A DNA stretch of 64,000 bases from Nakamurella antarctica. Its GTDB lineage: Bacteria > Actinomycetota > Actinomycetes > Mycobacteriales > Nakamurellaceae. The first letter of the stretch is position 1; each line of letters starts with the position of its first letter. The stretch is from assembly GCF_003860405.1 (NCBI RefSeq), contig NZ_CP034170.1, positions 1,736,001 to 1,800,000 on the forward strand, read 5' to 3'. Below the pieces are notes generated by a model, which saw only the letters and a program-made list of their open reading frames with translations, was not told the DNA's origin and did not search any database. Below are positions 17,344 to 25,709 of this stretch, piece after piece. The position numbers and the translations under genes are program-made.

Positions 17344-18152
17344 GGCGCCCCCGTCAGTTCAGCATCACGTAGTAGTGAAATCGTGTGCTCGTGCACCGGT
17401 TTGGTGAGAACAGTTGCCACGTCGCCCTCTTCCACCACCGAGCCGTCAAACATCACCAGAACCCGGTCGCAGACCTGAGCGAGGACCGCGAGGTCGTGGG
17501 AGATGAACAGGAGAGCGGCGCCGACCTGAGCTACTTTCTCGTCGATCAGGCCCAGCACCTTTGCCTGGACCGTGACGTCCAGGGCAGTGGTGGGCTCGTC
17601 GCAGATGAGCAAGTCCGGGCTGTTAGCGAGCGCAATAGCCAGGACCACTCGTTGACGCTGGCCCCCGGATAGCTGATGTGGATAGGATTTGGCCACTCGC
17701 TCCGGGTCAGGTAGCCCTGTGGCGGCCAGCAATTCCACAGCGATTCGTTTGGCATCCCGCTTGCTATGCCTGGCGTGCTGCCACATCACCTCAGCGACTT
17801 GGGAAACGATCTTCATCGTGGGATTGAGCGCCGTCATCGGCTCCTGAAAGACCATTCCGGTCCGTAACCCTCGAATCCGGGCTAGCGCCGATTCCTTTGC
17901 CCCGATGAGGTCCTTGTCGATACCCGCCAACCGGATACTCCCCGTTGCTCGGAGCCCGTCGGATAGTAGACCGGCGATTGCCATGCAGGTCAAGGTTTTT
18001 CCTGAGCCACTCGCGCCGATAATTCCCACTCGCTCACCCGGCCATACCTCCAGGTTGACTCCGTGCACCAGCTCGGAACCGCCCGCACTCACTCGCAGGT
18101 CCCGCACGGTGAGGATCGGCCCACTAAACCTCGGAGGTTGAGCTTTCGTCAT
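17340..18152 (-). CDS. Peptide ABC transporter ATPase, DppD/OppD-like
   Basis: A 270-residue ATPase with Walker A GASGSGKTLTCMAIAGLL, the Q-loop FQEPMTALNP, signature LSGGQRQRVVLAIAL and Walker B LLICDEPTTALDVTVQ. These are the usual features of the DppD/OppD partner. At 270 residues it lacks most of the C-terminal cluster-binding extension seen in some OppD/DppD proteins. It overlaps both neighbours by 4 bases, which supports stoichiometric coupled translation within the operon. Confidence 0.93.
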   Translation of the reverse strand: MTKAQPPRFSGPILTVRDLRVSAGGSELVHGVNLEVWPGERVGIIGASGSGKTLTCMAIAGLLSDGLRATGSIRLAGIDKDLIGAKESALARIRGLRTGMVFQEPMTALNPTMKIVSQVAEVMWQHARHSKRDAKRIAVELLAATGLPDPERVAKSYPHQLSGGQRQRVVLAIALANSPDLLICDEPTTALDVTVQAKVLGLIDEKVAQVGAALLFISHDLAVLAQVCDRVLVMFDGSVVEEGDVATVLTKPVHEHTISLLRDAELTGAP

Positions 18153-19027
18153 CTCTTCGCAGCCATCCGGGGATCAAACCGGTCTCGAAGGCCATCGCCC
18201 AAAAGGTTAAATCCCAGGACTGCCACCGCGATGGCGAGCCCCGGCCACACCGAGACCATCGGGTCTACCGTCATCGTCGATTGCCCCTCGTAGAGCATGC
18301 GTCCCCACGACGGCACGCTTGCCGGCGCCCCGAGCCCCAGAAAGGAGAGCGCTGCCTCGGCCAGAATAGCGATGGCGTAGGCGGATGACGCCTGCACAAT
18401 GATGAGGCCGGCGACATTGGGGAGGATGTGACGGACCGCGATGGCGCCTCCCCTACGTCCCGCCACTCTCGCAGCCTTGACGTAGTCGGTGCCCATAACT
18501 TGCATCGTCGCGGACCTGAGCACACGGACGAAGCCAGGAATCGACGCGATTCCGATCGCCACCATGGCCGTCGTCACCGAGCCGCCATACTTCGCCGCCA
18601 GGATAAGCGCCAGCAAAAGTGCAGGGAACGCGAGCAGAATGTCGTTGGTGCGCATCAGGAACTCCGAGAAGCCTGGGCGCACCATCCCCGCAAGAATCCC
18701 TAGCGGCGTACCGATGACGGCCGCGATTCCTACCGCGACCAGACCCACGTACAGCGTCGTCTGTGACCCGAGCATCAACCTGGTTGCAGTATCTCTGCCG
18801 GTCCTATCGGTCCCCAGCCAGTGCCCACCGACAAACGGTCCGACGCTGCGATTCTTGAGATCTGTCGAAATCGGCGAAAACGGAGTCCAAAAGAATGAGA
18901 CCACTGCGGCGATGACAACCAACCCCACCACGAGGAGACCAAAAATCACCAAGGGACTCAACGGCTGACGCGGGGACTTGCCGGGCGCCATCATCGCCGG
19001 GTCCGCATCCTGATGTGGGGTCGTCAT
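18149..19027 (-). CDS. Peptide ABC transporter permease, DppC/OppC-like
   Basis: A 292-residue inner-membrane protein with a cytoplasmic N-terminus, one early hydrophobic segment (LVIFGLLVVGLVVIAAVVSF) and five more. The family pattern HWLGTDRTGRDTATRLMLGS follows the first segment, and the EAA-type coupling loop is DYVKAARVAGRRGGAIAVRHILPN. It forms the channel with the DppB-like permease. The ATG at 19027 overlaps the upstream stop. Confidence 0.93.
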   Translation of the reverse strand: MTTPHQDADPAMMAPGKSPRQPLSPLVIFGLLVVGLVVIAAVVSFFWTPFSPISTDLKNRSVGPFVGGHWLGTDRTGRDTATRLMLGSQTTLYVGLVAVGIAAVIGTPLGILAGMVRPGFSEFLMRTNDILLAFPALLLALILAAKYGGSVTTAMVAIGIASIPGFVRVLRSATMQVMGTDYVKAARVAGRRGGAIAVRHILPNVAGLIIVQASSAYAIAILAEAALSFLGLGAPASVPSWGRMLYEGQSTMTVDPMVSVWPGLAIAVAVLGFNLLGDGLRDRFDPRMAAKR

Positions 19028-19974
19028 GTGCTCGCCTGCTGCCGCAGACGCGGATCTATGACGGTGTACAAAACATCCACTACGAAAGAGATCAACAGCG
19101 CTGCCACTACCAAGGTCAGAACCATTCCTTGGACGGTCAGCAAATCTTGCCCTTGCGCCGCATCCGCTAGGCCCTTTCCAATACCGGGGATGGTGAAGAT
19201 TCGCTCGATGACCACCGCTCCCACGAGCACCGTCACCAATTGCACGCCAATGACCGTCAACACCGGAATCGAGGCATTGCGCAGGCCGTGGCGGCGCAGC
19301 GCCGCCGCCGGTGTCAAACCCTTCGCGCGGGCGGTCCGCAAATAATCCTGACCGAGCTCGTCCAAGACTGCGCTACGGACATATCGGGCAAGCACCGCGC
19401 CTTGGACCAGACCCAGGGACAACCATGGCAACAACATGTGGACGAAGAATTGGGCCGGATCCTGCGCCGGCACCACATATCCGTTGGCGGGTAGCCACCG
19501 GAGCTTGACGGCAAAAAGCAATACGAGGAGAAGTGCTGCGACAAAAGCTGGGACAGCGATGCCCACCTGTGAGATGCCGGACAGCAGGCTACCGGAGACC
19601 TTCCCGTGTCGTAGCGCGCTCGCCATGCCCAGCGGAACCGCCACAAGCAATGCCACGACAATTCCCCCGGCGACCAACCACAGCGTCACACTGAGCTGAT
19701 CGAAAATCTGCGGGCCGATCGGCCGCTGGCTAATGTACGAGGTCCCGAAGTCCCCGGTGATGGCAGCGCTGAACCAGTCCCAGTACTGCACGAGAAGCGG
19801 TCTGTCCAGACCCGTCTGATGGCATAACGCGGCCACAGAGTCCGGCGTCGCACCCACTCCGAGTGCGGTCTGCGCGGGCCCGCACCCGGAGTCGATGATC
19901 CAGAAAATAATTGACGACGCTGCGACGGTGCTGACCAGGAAGATCAAGCACCGTCGCAACAGCTGCCACAGCAT
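19024..19974 (-). CDS. Peptide ABC transporter permease, DppB/OppB-like
   Basis: A 316-residue permease with about six membrane spans, an early GDFGTSY motif in the external loop, and the coupling loop DYLRTARAKGLTPAAALRRHGLRNA that docks on the ATPases. TIPGIGKGLADAAQGQD precedes the last span, as in DppB-type permeases. A 23-base gap separates it from the binding-protein gene, the only junction in the operon that is not an overlap. Confidence 0.93.
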   Translation of the reverse strand: MLWQLLRRCLIFLVSTVAASSIIFWIIDSGCGPAQTALGVGATPDSVAALCHQTGLDRPLLVQYWDWFSAAITGDFGTSYISQRPIGPQIFDQLSVTLWLVAGGIVVALLVAVPLGMASALRHGKVSGSLLSGISQVGIAVPAFVAALLLVLLFAVKLRWLPANGYVVPAQDPAQFFVHMLLPWLSLGLVQGAVLARYVRSAVLDELGQDYLRTARAKGLTPAAALRRHGLRNASIPVLTVIGVQLVTVLVGAVVIERIFTIPGIGKGLADAAQGQDLLTVQGMVLTLVVAALLISFVVDVLYTVIDPRLRQQAST

Positions 19975-19997
19975 CAGCGAGCAGCTCTCGTGGGCGT

Positions 19998-21632
19998 CTA
20001 GCTCACAGCCAGCGTTGTGAAATCGAAGGCTTCACCGATCGCGTTCTTCGGAATCCCTGTGATATTGGCGTCCGCCACGATGAGGTTCGGGAAGGACCAC
20101 AACCACACTGACGCCGCGTCTTGGGCGATTTGCTTCAGCGCCGCCGTGGTGTCCGTGATTTGCTGCGCGGGCGTACCTGCATCGGCAGAGGCAAAAAGGG
20201 CCTGAACTTGCGGGTTGTTATAGCGCGGGTAGTACTCAGGGTTGGCAAACAATGCTGCAGCATCCCGAGGTTCAACATGGTTGATAATCGTCATGTCGTA
20301 GTCAGCCTGCTTGAAAACCTGGTCCAACCACACTGGGAACGTGACGTTGCTGTCGGTAACAGTGATACCCACATCGGCCAGCTGCGAGATCACCAACGGC
20401 GCGGCGGCGCTGGCGTATCCGGTCGGCGGAAGGGTCAGCCGCAGCGTTGGGGTGGGGTTGGCAGTCTCGGCGAGAAGAGCCTTGGCCTTTGCCGGATCAA
20501 AAGGGTAGGCATCCTCGTCAAAGAACCACGGATCCGTGGGGGCCTCGTGGGTTCCGATGAGCGAACCGTACCCGCTCCACGCGACGTCGAGGATGGATTT
20601 ACGGTCGAGCGCGTAGGAAATTGCCTGGCGCACTTTGAGATCCGCGGTCGGGCCAGTGGCGTTATTGAGCGTCAGTAGAACTTCACCGTTGGTACTGCCC
20701 ACGATTGTCTGGTACTTGGCTGCATCGGCAAATTGGCCCATTGATTCTGGCGTCTGAATAGATGAAATGACGTTGATACCGCCGGTGAGCAAGGCGTTAT
20801 TCATCGCGTTGGGATCCTGGAAATACCGCAGGGTGACCTTTCTGACGGCCGCCGGGGTACCCCAGTACGACTCGTTGCGGATTAAAACAATATTGTCACC
20901 GGGTACGCGGGAGTCGAACTTATACGGGCCGGTGCCTACGGGCGCGTTCGCAAGGTCGGTAACACCGTTGGGCGAAAACATGGCGCCGATGCGCGTGGTC
21001 ATGGCATAGAGCCACGAGTTTGACGGCTTGGATAGCGTGACCTTCAATTCCGTGTCAGACACGGCGTCGACAGCCGAAACAACATCCATGCCAGATTTAA
21101 CCGAGGGCAGCCATCCGGTCTTGACCCGCTCGATAGAAAACTTCGCCGCCGCAGCATTGAAGGGATCCCCGTTGGAGAATTTCACTCCCGACTGCAGCAC
21201 GAAGTCATACACCGTCCCATCGGCGGATACTGTCCAGCTTTTCGCCAGCGCCGGGACGATGGCGCGCGCGTCGTCCTGCTTCACTAAACCCTCGTACACA
21301 TTCACCAGCAGCGCTTGCGGAGCTTGAGCACCATCGACTTGGGTGAAATCAAGGCTTGTCGGCTCGAGGATGAAACCTACCGTCAGCGCGGAATCCCCCG
21401 CCGCCGGCGCTGCCTGAGAGGTCGCAGTATTCGCGCTGCTCTCTGTGCCAGCCGCGCTGGGGTCGGCGGAGCTGGAAGTTGCGGTGGCCGCGGGCGAGTT
21501 ACTGGTAGCCGGCACCGCATTTGCGGAGGTGTTACTTGTCGATGCCCCTGCGCTGCAGGCGCTCAGAAATAATCCCGCGCTCACAGCTACGGTCAGGAAA
21601 CGGAACTTTGTGGCCTTCATGGTGGACTTCAA
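19998..21632 (-). CDS. Peptide ABC transporter substrate-binding lipoprotein
   Basis: A 544-residue family-5 extracellular solute-binding protein. It has a signal segment with lipobox LSAC (Cys26), then a Ser/Thr/Ala-rich tether. The mature protein has the SBP_bac_5 features LAKSWTVSADGTVYDFVLQ, VKFSNGDPFNAAAAKFSIER, and YALDRKSILDVAWSGYG. Start choice: a TTG at 21632 has GGAGG 5 bases upstream, whereas the ATG at 21620 lacks a good site. It is the first gene of the import operon; the substrate is likely oligopeptides because two peptidases close the operon. Confidence 0.92.
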   Translation of the reverse strand: MKSTMKATKFRFLTVAVSAGLFLSACSAGASTSNTSANAVPATSNSPAATATSSSADPSAAGTESSANTATSQAAPAAGDSALTVGFILEPTSLDFTQVDGAQAPQALLVNVYEGLVKQDDARAIVPALAKSWTVSADGTVYDFVLQSGVKFSNGDPFNAAAAKFSIERVKTGWLPSVKSGMDVVSAVDAVSDTELKVTLSKPSNSWLYAMTTRIGAMFSPNGVTDLANAPVGTGPYKFDSRVPGDNIVLIRNESYWGTPAAVRKVTLRYFQDPNAMNNALLTGGINVISSIQTPESMGQFADAAKYQTIVGSTNGEVLLTLNNATGPTADLKVRQAISYALDRKSILDVAWSGYGSLIGTHEAPTDPWFFDEDAYPFDPAKAKALLAETANPTPTLRLTLPPTGYASAAAPLVISQLADVGITVTDSNVTFPVWLDQVFKQADYDMTIINHVEPRDAAALFANPEYYPRYNNPQVQALFASADAGTPAQQITDTTAALKQIAQDAASVWLWSFPNLIVADANITGIPKNAIGEAFDFTTLAVS

Positions 21633-21693
21633 TTCAACCTCCGTGGTGAGAGAGTGCGTCGCGCAGCAGCTGCAAGCGACAAGATTGCCAGAT

Positions 21694-23058
21694 CTAGTGT
21701 TGCGGGTCAGCGGGGGGCTTCGTGTCGCTCTGCGGGGGTACGAATCCCTGATAGCCGGGCTGTCCCAACGCTTGCTGTGGCCGCTCGGGCTGCTGGTATT
21801 GCTGCGGGTAGCCCTGCTGCGGATAACCCTGGACCGGTGGGAAGGAATTCATCAGTCCCGACTGCATAGGACGCGATTGACTCTCCGAATACTGGGCAGA
21901 CGCCGGATGCGGCGCAAGAGCGCGGGCCATCTCCTCGGACTGCGCGATTCGGGCGCGGTTCATTTCGTCGGAGAGCTGTCGTGCCGCCGCTTTGTCAGCA
22001 GCAGCCAGCTGTTCACTGGTGTCGCCACCGAACCAATCCTTGACATCATCATCAATGTCCCCGGCTGGCTTCGCCGGCGCGTCGTCGTCAGTAGGAGCCT
22101 CGTAGCGGAATACACCATCATCCCCCTTCGTACCCAGCATTTTGGCGAATTGCTCCAGTGCTTTATCAAACCCGCTGGGAATCATCCACACCTTGTTGGA
22201 GTCGCCCTGGGCAAGCTGGGGCAGAGTCTGAAGATACTGGTAGGCAAGTAATTCCGGGGTGGGCTTTCCGGCCTTGACCGCGGCGAATACTTTTTCGATG
22301 GCCTTGGCCTGACCCTGTGCTTGCAGGAACCTCGCGGCACGGTCGCCCTGCGCTCGCAAGATCGCGGACTGCCGCTCACCCTCGGCCCATAGAATTGCTG
22401 CCTGCTTTTGCCCCTCCGCGGTGAGGACCGCTGCCTGCTTCTGGCCCTCGGCCGTGGTGATGGATGCAGTGCGCTGCCCCTCGGCGGTCAAGATGATCGC
22501 CCGCTTGTCGCGGTCGGCGCGCATTTGCTTTTCCATGGAATCCTGAATGGACATGGGCGGGTCGATTGCCTTGAGTTCCACGCGAGCGACCCGAATCCCC
22601 CACTTGCCAGTTGCCTCGTCCAGGACGCCGCGAAGCTGCCCGTTGATGGCATCACGGGAGGTGAGGGTCTGCTCGAGATTCATCCCACCGACGACGTTCC
22701 GCAGGGTCGTAGTGGTGAGTTGCTCAACAGCGACAATGTAGTTGGCAATTTCATAGACAGCCGCGCGCGGCTCGTTGACCTGAAAGTAGACCACGGTATC
22801 GATGGACACCGTCAGGTTGTCCTGGGTGATCACCGGTTGCGGCGGAAACGAAACCACCTGCTCGCGCATATCGATCCTGGCGCGAATCCGGTCAAGGAAT
22901 GGAATGAGCCACACCAACCCTGCATGGGAAGTCTTGTTGTACCGACCAAGTCGCTCGATCACCGCTGCTTGCGCCTGCGGGATCACCTTCACCGACCGAA
23001 CCACGATGACCACGGCAAGAATCGCGATCACAATCGCAACGATGGCAATTGGTTCCAT
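21694..23058 (-). CDS. SPFH/band 7 (stomatin-like) membrane protein
   Basis: A 454-residue protein with an N-terminal membrane anchor (residues ~3-22), an SPFH domain (~30-185; ERLGRYNKTSHAGLVWLIPFLDRI, DNLTVSIDTVVYFQV), six 11-residue AEGQ-type repeats (192-257), and a Gln/Pro/Tyr-rich disordered C-terminus with YPQQGYPQQ. SPFH proteins assemble into membrane microdomain scaffolds and often associate with NfeD partners. The nfeD gene lies 3 bases upstream on the same strand, the order seen in M. tuberculosis Rv1487-Rv1488. Function in this organism is inferred from that pairing. Confidence 0.9.
   Translation of the reverse strand: MEPIAIVAIVIAILAVVIVVRSVKVIPQAQAAVIERLGRYNKTSHAGLVWLIPFLDRIRARIDMREQVVSFPPQPVITQDNLTVSIDTVVYFQVNEPRAAVYEIANYIVAVEQLTTTTLRNVVGGMNLEQTLTSRDAINGQLRGVLDEATGKWGIRVARVELKAIDPPMSIQDSMEKQMRADRDKRAIILTAEGQRTASITTAEGQKQAAVLTAEGQKQAAILWAEGERQSAILRAQGDRAARFLQAQGQAKAIEKVFAAVKAGKPTPELLAYQYLQTLPQLAQGDSNKVWMIPSGFDKALEQFAKMLGTKGDDGVFRYEAPTDDDAPAKPAGDIDDDVKDWFGGDTSEQLAAADKAAARQLSDEMNRARIAQSEEMARALAPHPASAQYSESQSRPMQSGLMNSFPPVQGYPQQGYPQQYQQPERPQQALGQPGYQGFVPPQSDTKPPADPQH
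22288..22485 (-). repeat. Six 11-residue AEGQ repeats in the SPFH protein
   Basis: Six consecutive 33-base units encode the pattern A-(E/Q)-G-(Q/E/D)-x-x-A-x-x-(L/I)-x. Hendecad periodicity is expected for a right-handed coiled coil, so this segment probably drives oligomerisation of the scaffold. Confidence 0.8.
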
Positions 23059-23061
23059 AAA

Positions 23062-23493
23062 TCAGGACCCCCAGATCACAACCGCGGTCGCTCCGCGGAC
23101 TTCGACAACCGTAACCGGTGTGCCAGGTGGCAAGGACCGGTGCCCTTCAACTCCCGAAGCCGTCCAAATCTCGCCGCCAATTTTGACCTGTCCGCCACTG
23201 GCATCAACGGTGGAAATGACGGTGGCTTTCGATCCAATAATGGCTTCGACACCAGTCTTTATGGAAGCTGGGCCGTGGAATCTGCGCAGCAGTACGGGCC
23301 GGGCGAACACCACAAGTGCCACCGAGGTCAGCGCGAAAATCAGCAGCTGCAGCCACAACATGTCGTCTGCCACTAACGACACACCGGCCGTTACCAGCGC
23401 GCCCGCTCCCAACATCAGCAGTACAAATTCACCGCCGAGAGCTTCGGCGATCACGAGAAGTACTGCTCCACTGAGCCAAATCCATCCGGGCAT
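23062..23493 (-). CDS. NfeD-like membrane protein
   Basis: A 143-residue protein with three hydrophobic segments (WIWLSGAVLLVIAEALGGEFVLL, an Ala/Gly-rich middle span, and WLQLLIFALTSVALVVFA) followed by a small soluble OB-fold domain (GGQVKIGGEIWTASG... PGTPVTVVEVRGATAVV). This is the short NfeD form without the serine protease part. NfeD partners bind SPFH proteins at membrane microdomains; the SPFH gene follows after 3 bases. Confidence 0.88.
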   Translation of the reverse strand: MPGWIWLSGAVLLVIAEALGGEFVLLMLGAGALVTAGVSLVADDMLWLQLLIFALTSVALVVFARPVLLRRFHGPASIKTGVEAIIGSKATVISTVDASGGQVKIGGEIWTASGVEGHRSLPPGTPVTVVEVRGATAVVIWGS

Positions 23494-23601
23494 ACCCTCA
23501 TCCTGTCAGAGTGAATCGCCGAAAGATGACGAATCGGCTGACCGATAGCGCACCGTGACCTGCTCGTGATCGGAGCACATCACTGCGCCTTCGACGAGTC
23601 G

Positions 23602-24465
23602 CTACTCCGATTCGGTGACGAAATCTATAAGACGCTCCACCGCGGTGATCAGCGGAGTCTGCAAATCTTTAAAACTGCGCACCGAACCGTTGACCCTGCC
23701 CCACATGGTCTGCGGGTCGGACACGCCGAGTGCTTGGCAGACACCGGTCTTCCAGTCGACGCCGCGCGGCACCTGCGGCCACTGTTTGATACGCACCACC
23801 TCGGGTCTGACCGCTTCCCAAATGTCGATATAGGGATGTCCGGTGATCAGGACGTATGCGGCGCCGGGAAGCGTGCGGATGTGCTCGGCAATCCGGGACT
23901 CTTTGGAGCCTGAGACCAAATGGTCTGCCAGGACACCCACTCGACGGCCGGGACCCGGTCCAAACTCCGCAAGGTCTGCCATTAGATTGTCGAGACCGCT
24001 AATTGGTTCCACGACAATGCCCTCAACCCGAAGGTCATGACCCCACACCCGCTCAATCAAAGCAGCATCGTGGATGCCTTCCACCCAGATTCTCGCTGAC
24101 CGCGCTGTCCGCGCGCGCAAACCGGCAACCCGGACCGAACCCGAAGCAGACTGCGTAGGGACCAAGGAAGGCCTCTCCACCGGCCTGATCAAGGTGACCT
24201 GCTCACCGTCGATCAAGAACGCACCCACTTCCAGGGGGAAGGTCCGTGTTTTTCCCCGATAGTCCTCCAGCGTGACGCTGTTGTTCGTACACCCGACAAC
24301 AGCACCGCAAAATGCCGTTAATGGATCCTCAGCCACCACATCGGAGGTGGCCTCCACTTCCGGAATTATCCTTTTCGGCCGAGGCATGGACAGCGCATCG
24401 GGGCCGTACTGGCCCGCAGGCAGACCCGTCGAACGTGGGGACGTGGGGGAAGAGTTCACCGGCAT
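23602..24465 (-). CDS. DUF3097 family protein
   Basis: A 287-residue cytoplasmic protein conserved in Actinobacteria under DUF3097. Characteristic stretches are GAVVGCTNNSVTLEDYRGKTR, WVEGIHDAALIERVWGHDLR, RVGVLADHLVSGSKESRIA and VLITGHPYIDIW. The VEGIHDAALIE ... LADHL.SGSKE layout resembles a Toprim-like acidic/phosphotransfer fold, but no biochemical role is known to me. ATG 24465 is used because the upstream extension to 24495 overlaps the divergent gene's promoter region. Confidence 0.8.
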   Translation of the reverse strand: MPVNSSPTSPRSTGLPAGQYGPDALSMPRPKRIIPEVEATSDVVAEDPLTAFCGAVVGCTNNSVTLEDYRGKTRTFPLEVGAFLIDGEQVTLIRPVERPSLVPTQSASGSVRVAGLRARTARSARIWVEGIHDAALIERVWGHDLRVEGIVVEPISGLDNLMADLAEFGPGPGRRVGVLADHLVSGSKESRIAEHIRTLPGAAYVLITGHPYIDIWEAVRPEVVRIKQWPQVPRGVDWKTGVCQALGVSDPQTMWGRVNGSVRSFKDLQTPLITAVERLIDFVTESE

Positions 24466-24509
24466 CACGCTAGAGGGCCGTGCGCCACTATTCACGTACC
24501 GTGGCAGTC

Positions 24510-25337
24510 ATGTCTGCGATTCGTGCCGCCACTGTCCTCGCTCTGTGGGGAGGAGCCTTCGGCGAGCAAAGGGCGAGCGCCGACGAACTCCTGCAGCAGC
24601 TCGCCGAAACCGGATTTAATGCCGGGGTGCGCGCTGATGATGCCGTGACTGCTGAGCGCACCGGGCTCCCCGGACCAGGCAGCGCGGGGGCAGGCACCAT
24701 TGACCTGCTGGCCTTGCTCCGTGAATCAGGCACCCCCGAGCTCCTACTCCCCGTACCGGGAGACCTACGCGGCCTTCCGCCGAAATCCACATCTGTCATC
24801 GCCGCGCTCGACGCTGGGGCAGCAGTGTTATTGCCTGCAGCCGCGCTGCTGGTGATCCCGACCAACGGCTTCTGGCGGGTGCACGATGCAACTGGACCAG
24901 AAGACGGCCGGGGAAATTCCAGCGCCGCTGGTTCAGTGCTGGAAGCAGAGCTCGCGCTCGATGGAGCAATCCGCACCGCCACTCGTCGACTCATGGTTCT
25001 GGATATCGCCCGAGACAGCGCGAGCGTCCGTGAACAGATCGCGGCCAAGATGCGCGACGCCGCAGTCCCGCTTCCGCCCGGAGTCCGGCGGAGTTGTTCT
25101 GCGCTGTTGGCGAAAGCAATTTCCCTCCAAGCACTGCTGGAGGTGGCGCAGCAGCACCAAACAGGGGCCGTGTCACGACATGAGCTGGGCGCGGTCGACG
25201 ATGCCCTGCGGCCACTTGCAGCCGCCGTTCGTTTCGGCAGGCTAGCGGCGGTGGCGCACGCGCTGGTAAGCCGCAGCCACCAGGAAGCATCGCCCCACCA
25301 TCCTGCCGTTCACAAAAATCTCAACGCTTACGAATAA
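24510..25337 (+). CDS. Conserved actinobacterial hypothetical protein
   Basis: About 275 residues, Ala/Leu-rich and mostly helical, beginning MSAIRAATVLALWGGAFGE. No signal cleavage site, catalytic motif or known domain is evident to me; the segment VPGDLRGLPPKSTSVIAALDAGAAVLLP is the most distinctive part. It is divergent from the DUF3097 gene, with only about 45 bases between the starts, so the two may share control. Its transcript ends at the strong hairpin at 25350-25387. Function unknown. Confidence 0.65.
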   Translation: MSAIRAATVLALWGGAFGEQRASADELLQQLAETGFNAGVRADDAVTAERTGLPGPGSAGAGTIDLLALLRESGTPELLLPVPGDLRGLPPKSTSVIAALDAGAAVLLPAAALLVIPTNGFWRVHDATGPEDGRGNSSAAGSVLEAELALDGAIRTATRRLMVLDIARDSASVREQIAAKMRDAAVPLPPGVRRSCSALLAKAISLQALLEVAQQHQTGAVSRHELGAVDDALRPLAAAVRFGRLAAVAHALVSRSHQEASPHHPAVHKNLNAYE

Positions 25338-25349
25338 GAGTGCAGCAAC

Positions 25350-25387
25350 AAAAAGCGCCGCGACCGTTACCGGTTGCGGCGCTTTTT
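25350..25387. terminator. Bidirectional rho-independent terminator
   Basis: A 17-base arm (25350-25366) pairs with 25371-25387 around the loop TTAC, with one mismatch. The stem is flanked by A5 on the left and T5 on the right, so it can end transcripts from both the plus-strand gene at 24510 and the minus-strand csbD-like gene. Confidence 0.92.
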
Positions 25388-25421
25388 CTTCGCCGGGCAT
25401 GCCCAGCGCGGTGTTCAGCAG

Positions 25422-25607
25422 TTAGTTGCCGATCAGCTTGTTGCCAGCGTCCTTGACGTCGTCACCAGCCTGCTTGACATTGGCCTTGGCCTGCTCGGCT
25501 TCGCCGCGCGCCTCAAGGTCCTCGTTACCCGTCACATGGCCGGCGGCTTCCTTGACCTTGCCAATGGCGTCTTCGCCGGCGTGCTTAATCTTGTCTCCGA
25601 AAGTCAT
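25422..25607 (-). CDS. CsbD-like general stress protein
   Basis: A 61-residue hydrophilic, helical protein of the CsbD family: FGDKIKHAGEDAIGKVKEAAGHVTGNEDLEARGEAEQ contains the typical GKVKE..G...GN..LEA.G..EQ..G core (this organism has N-K variants). ATG 25607 has AGAAGGAG 5 bases upstream. In Bacillus subtilis csbD is controlled by sigma-B; the promoter listed just upstream here matches the actinobacterial SigB/SigF pattern, supporting stress induction. The molecular role of the family is not established. Confidence 0.9.
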   Translation of the reverse strand: MTFGDKIKHAGEDAIGKVKEAAGHVTGNEDLEARGEAEQAKANVKQAGDDVKDAGNKLIGN

Positions 25608-25659
25608 GGCATCTCCTTCTTGAACGGGCGTTCGTTCTGAACGTTCCTTACGTACTGAG

Positions 25660-25684
25660 ATACCCATCGACGGAGTTAGGAAAC
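25660..25684 (-). promoter_or_regulatory. SigB/SigF-type stress promoter of the csbD-like gene
   Basis: On the minus strand GTTT (25684-25681) is followed after exactly 15 bases by GGGTAT (25665-25660). This is the consensus recorded for mycobacterial SigF and Streptomyces SigB promoters (GTTT-N14..17-GGGTAT). The expected transcript would begin about 45 bases before the start codon. Confidence 0.75.
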
Positions 25685-25709
25685 ATCCACGGGAATTCTC
25701 TGCAAAAAA

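Noticed and set aside
25622-25633. GAAC-N4-GTTC, a possible LexA box next to the csbD-like gene
   Set aside because: Only the 4+4 core matches; one flank lacks the conserved C/G and the gene has a better explained stress promoter.
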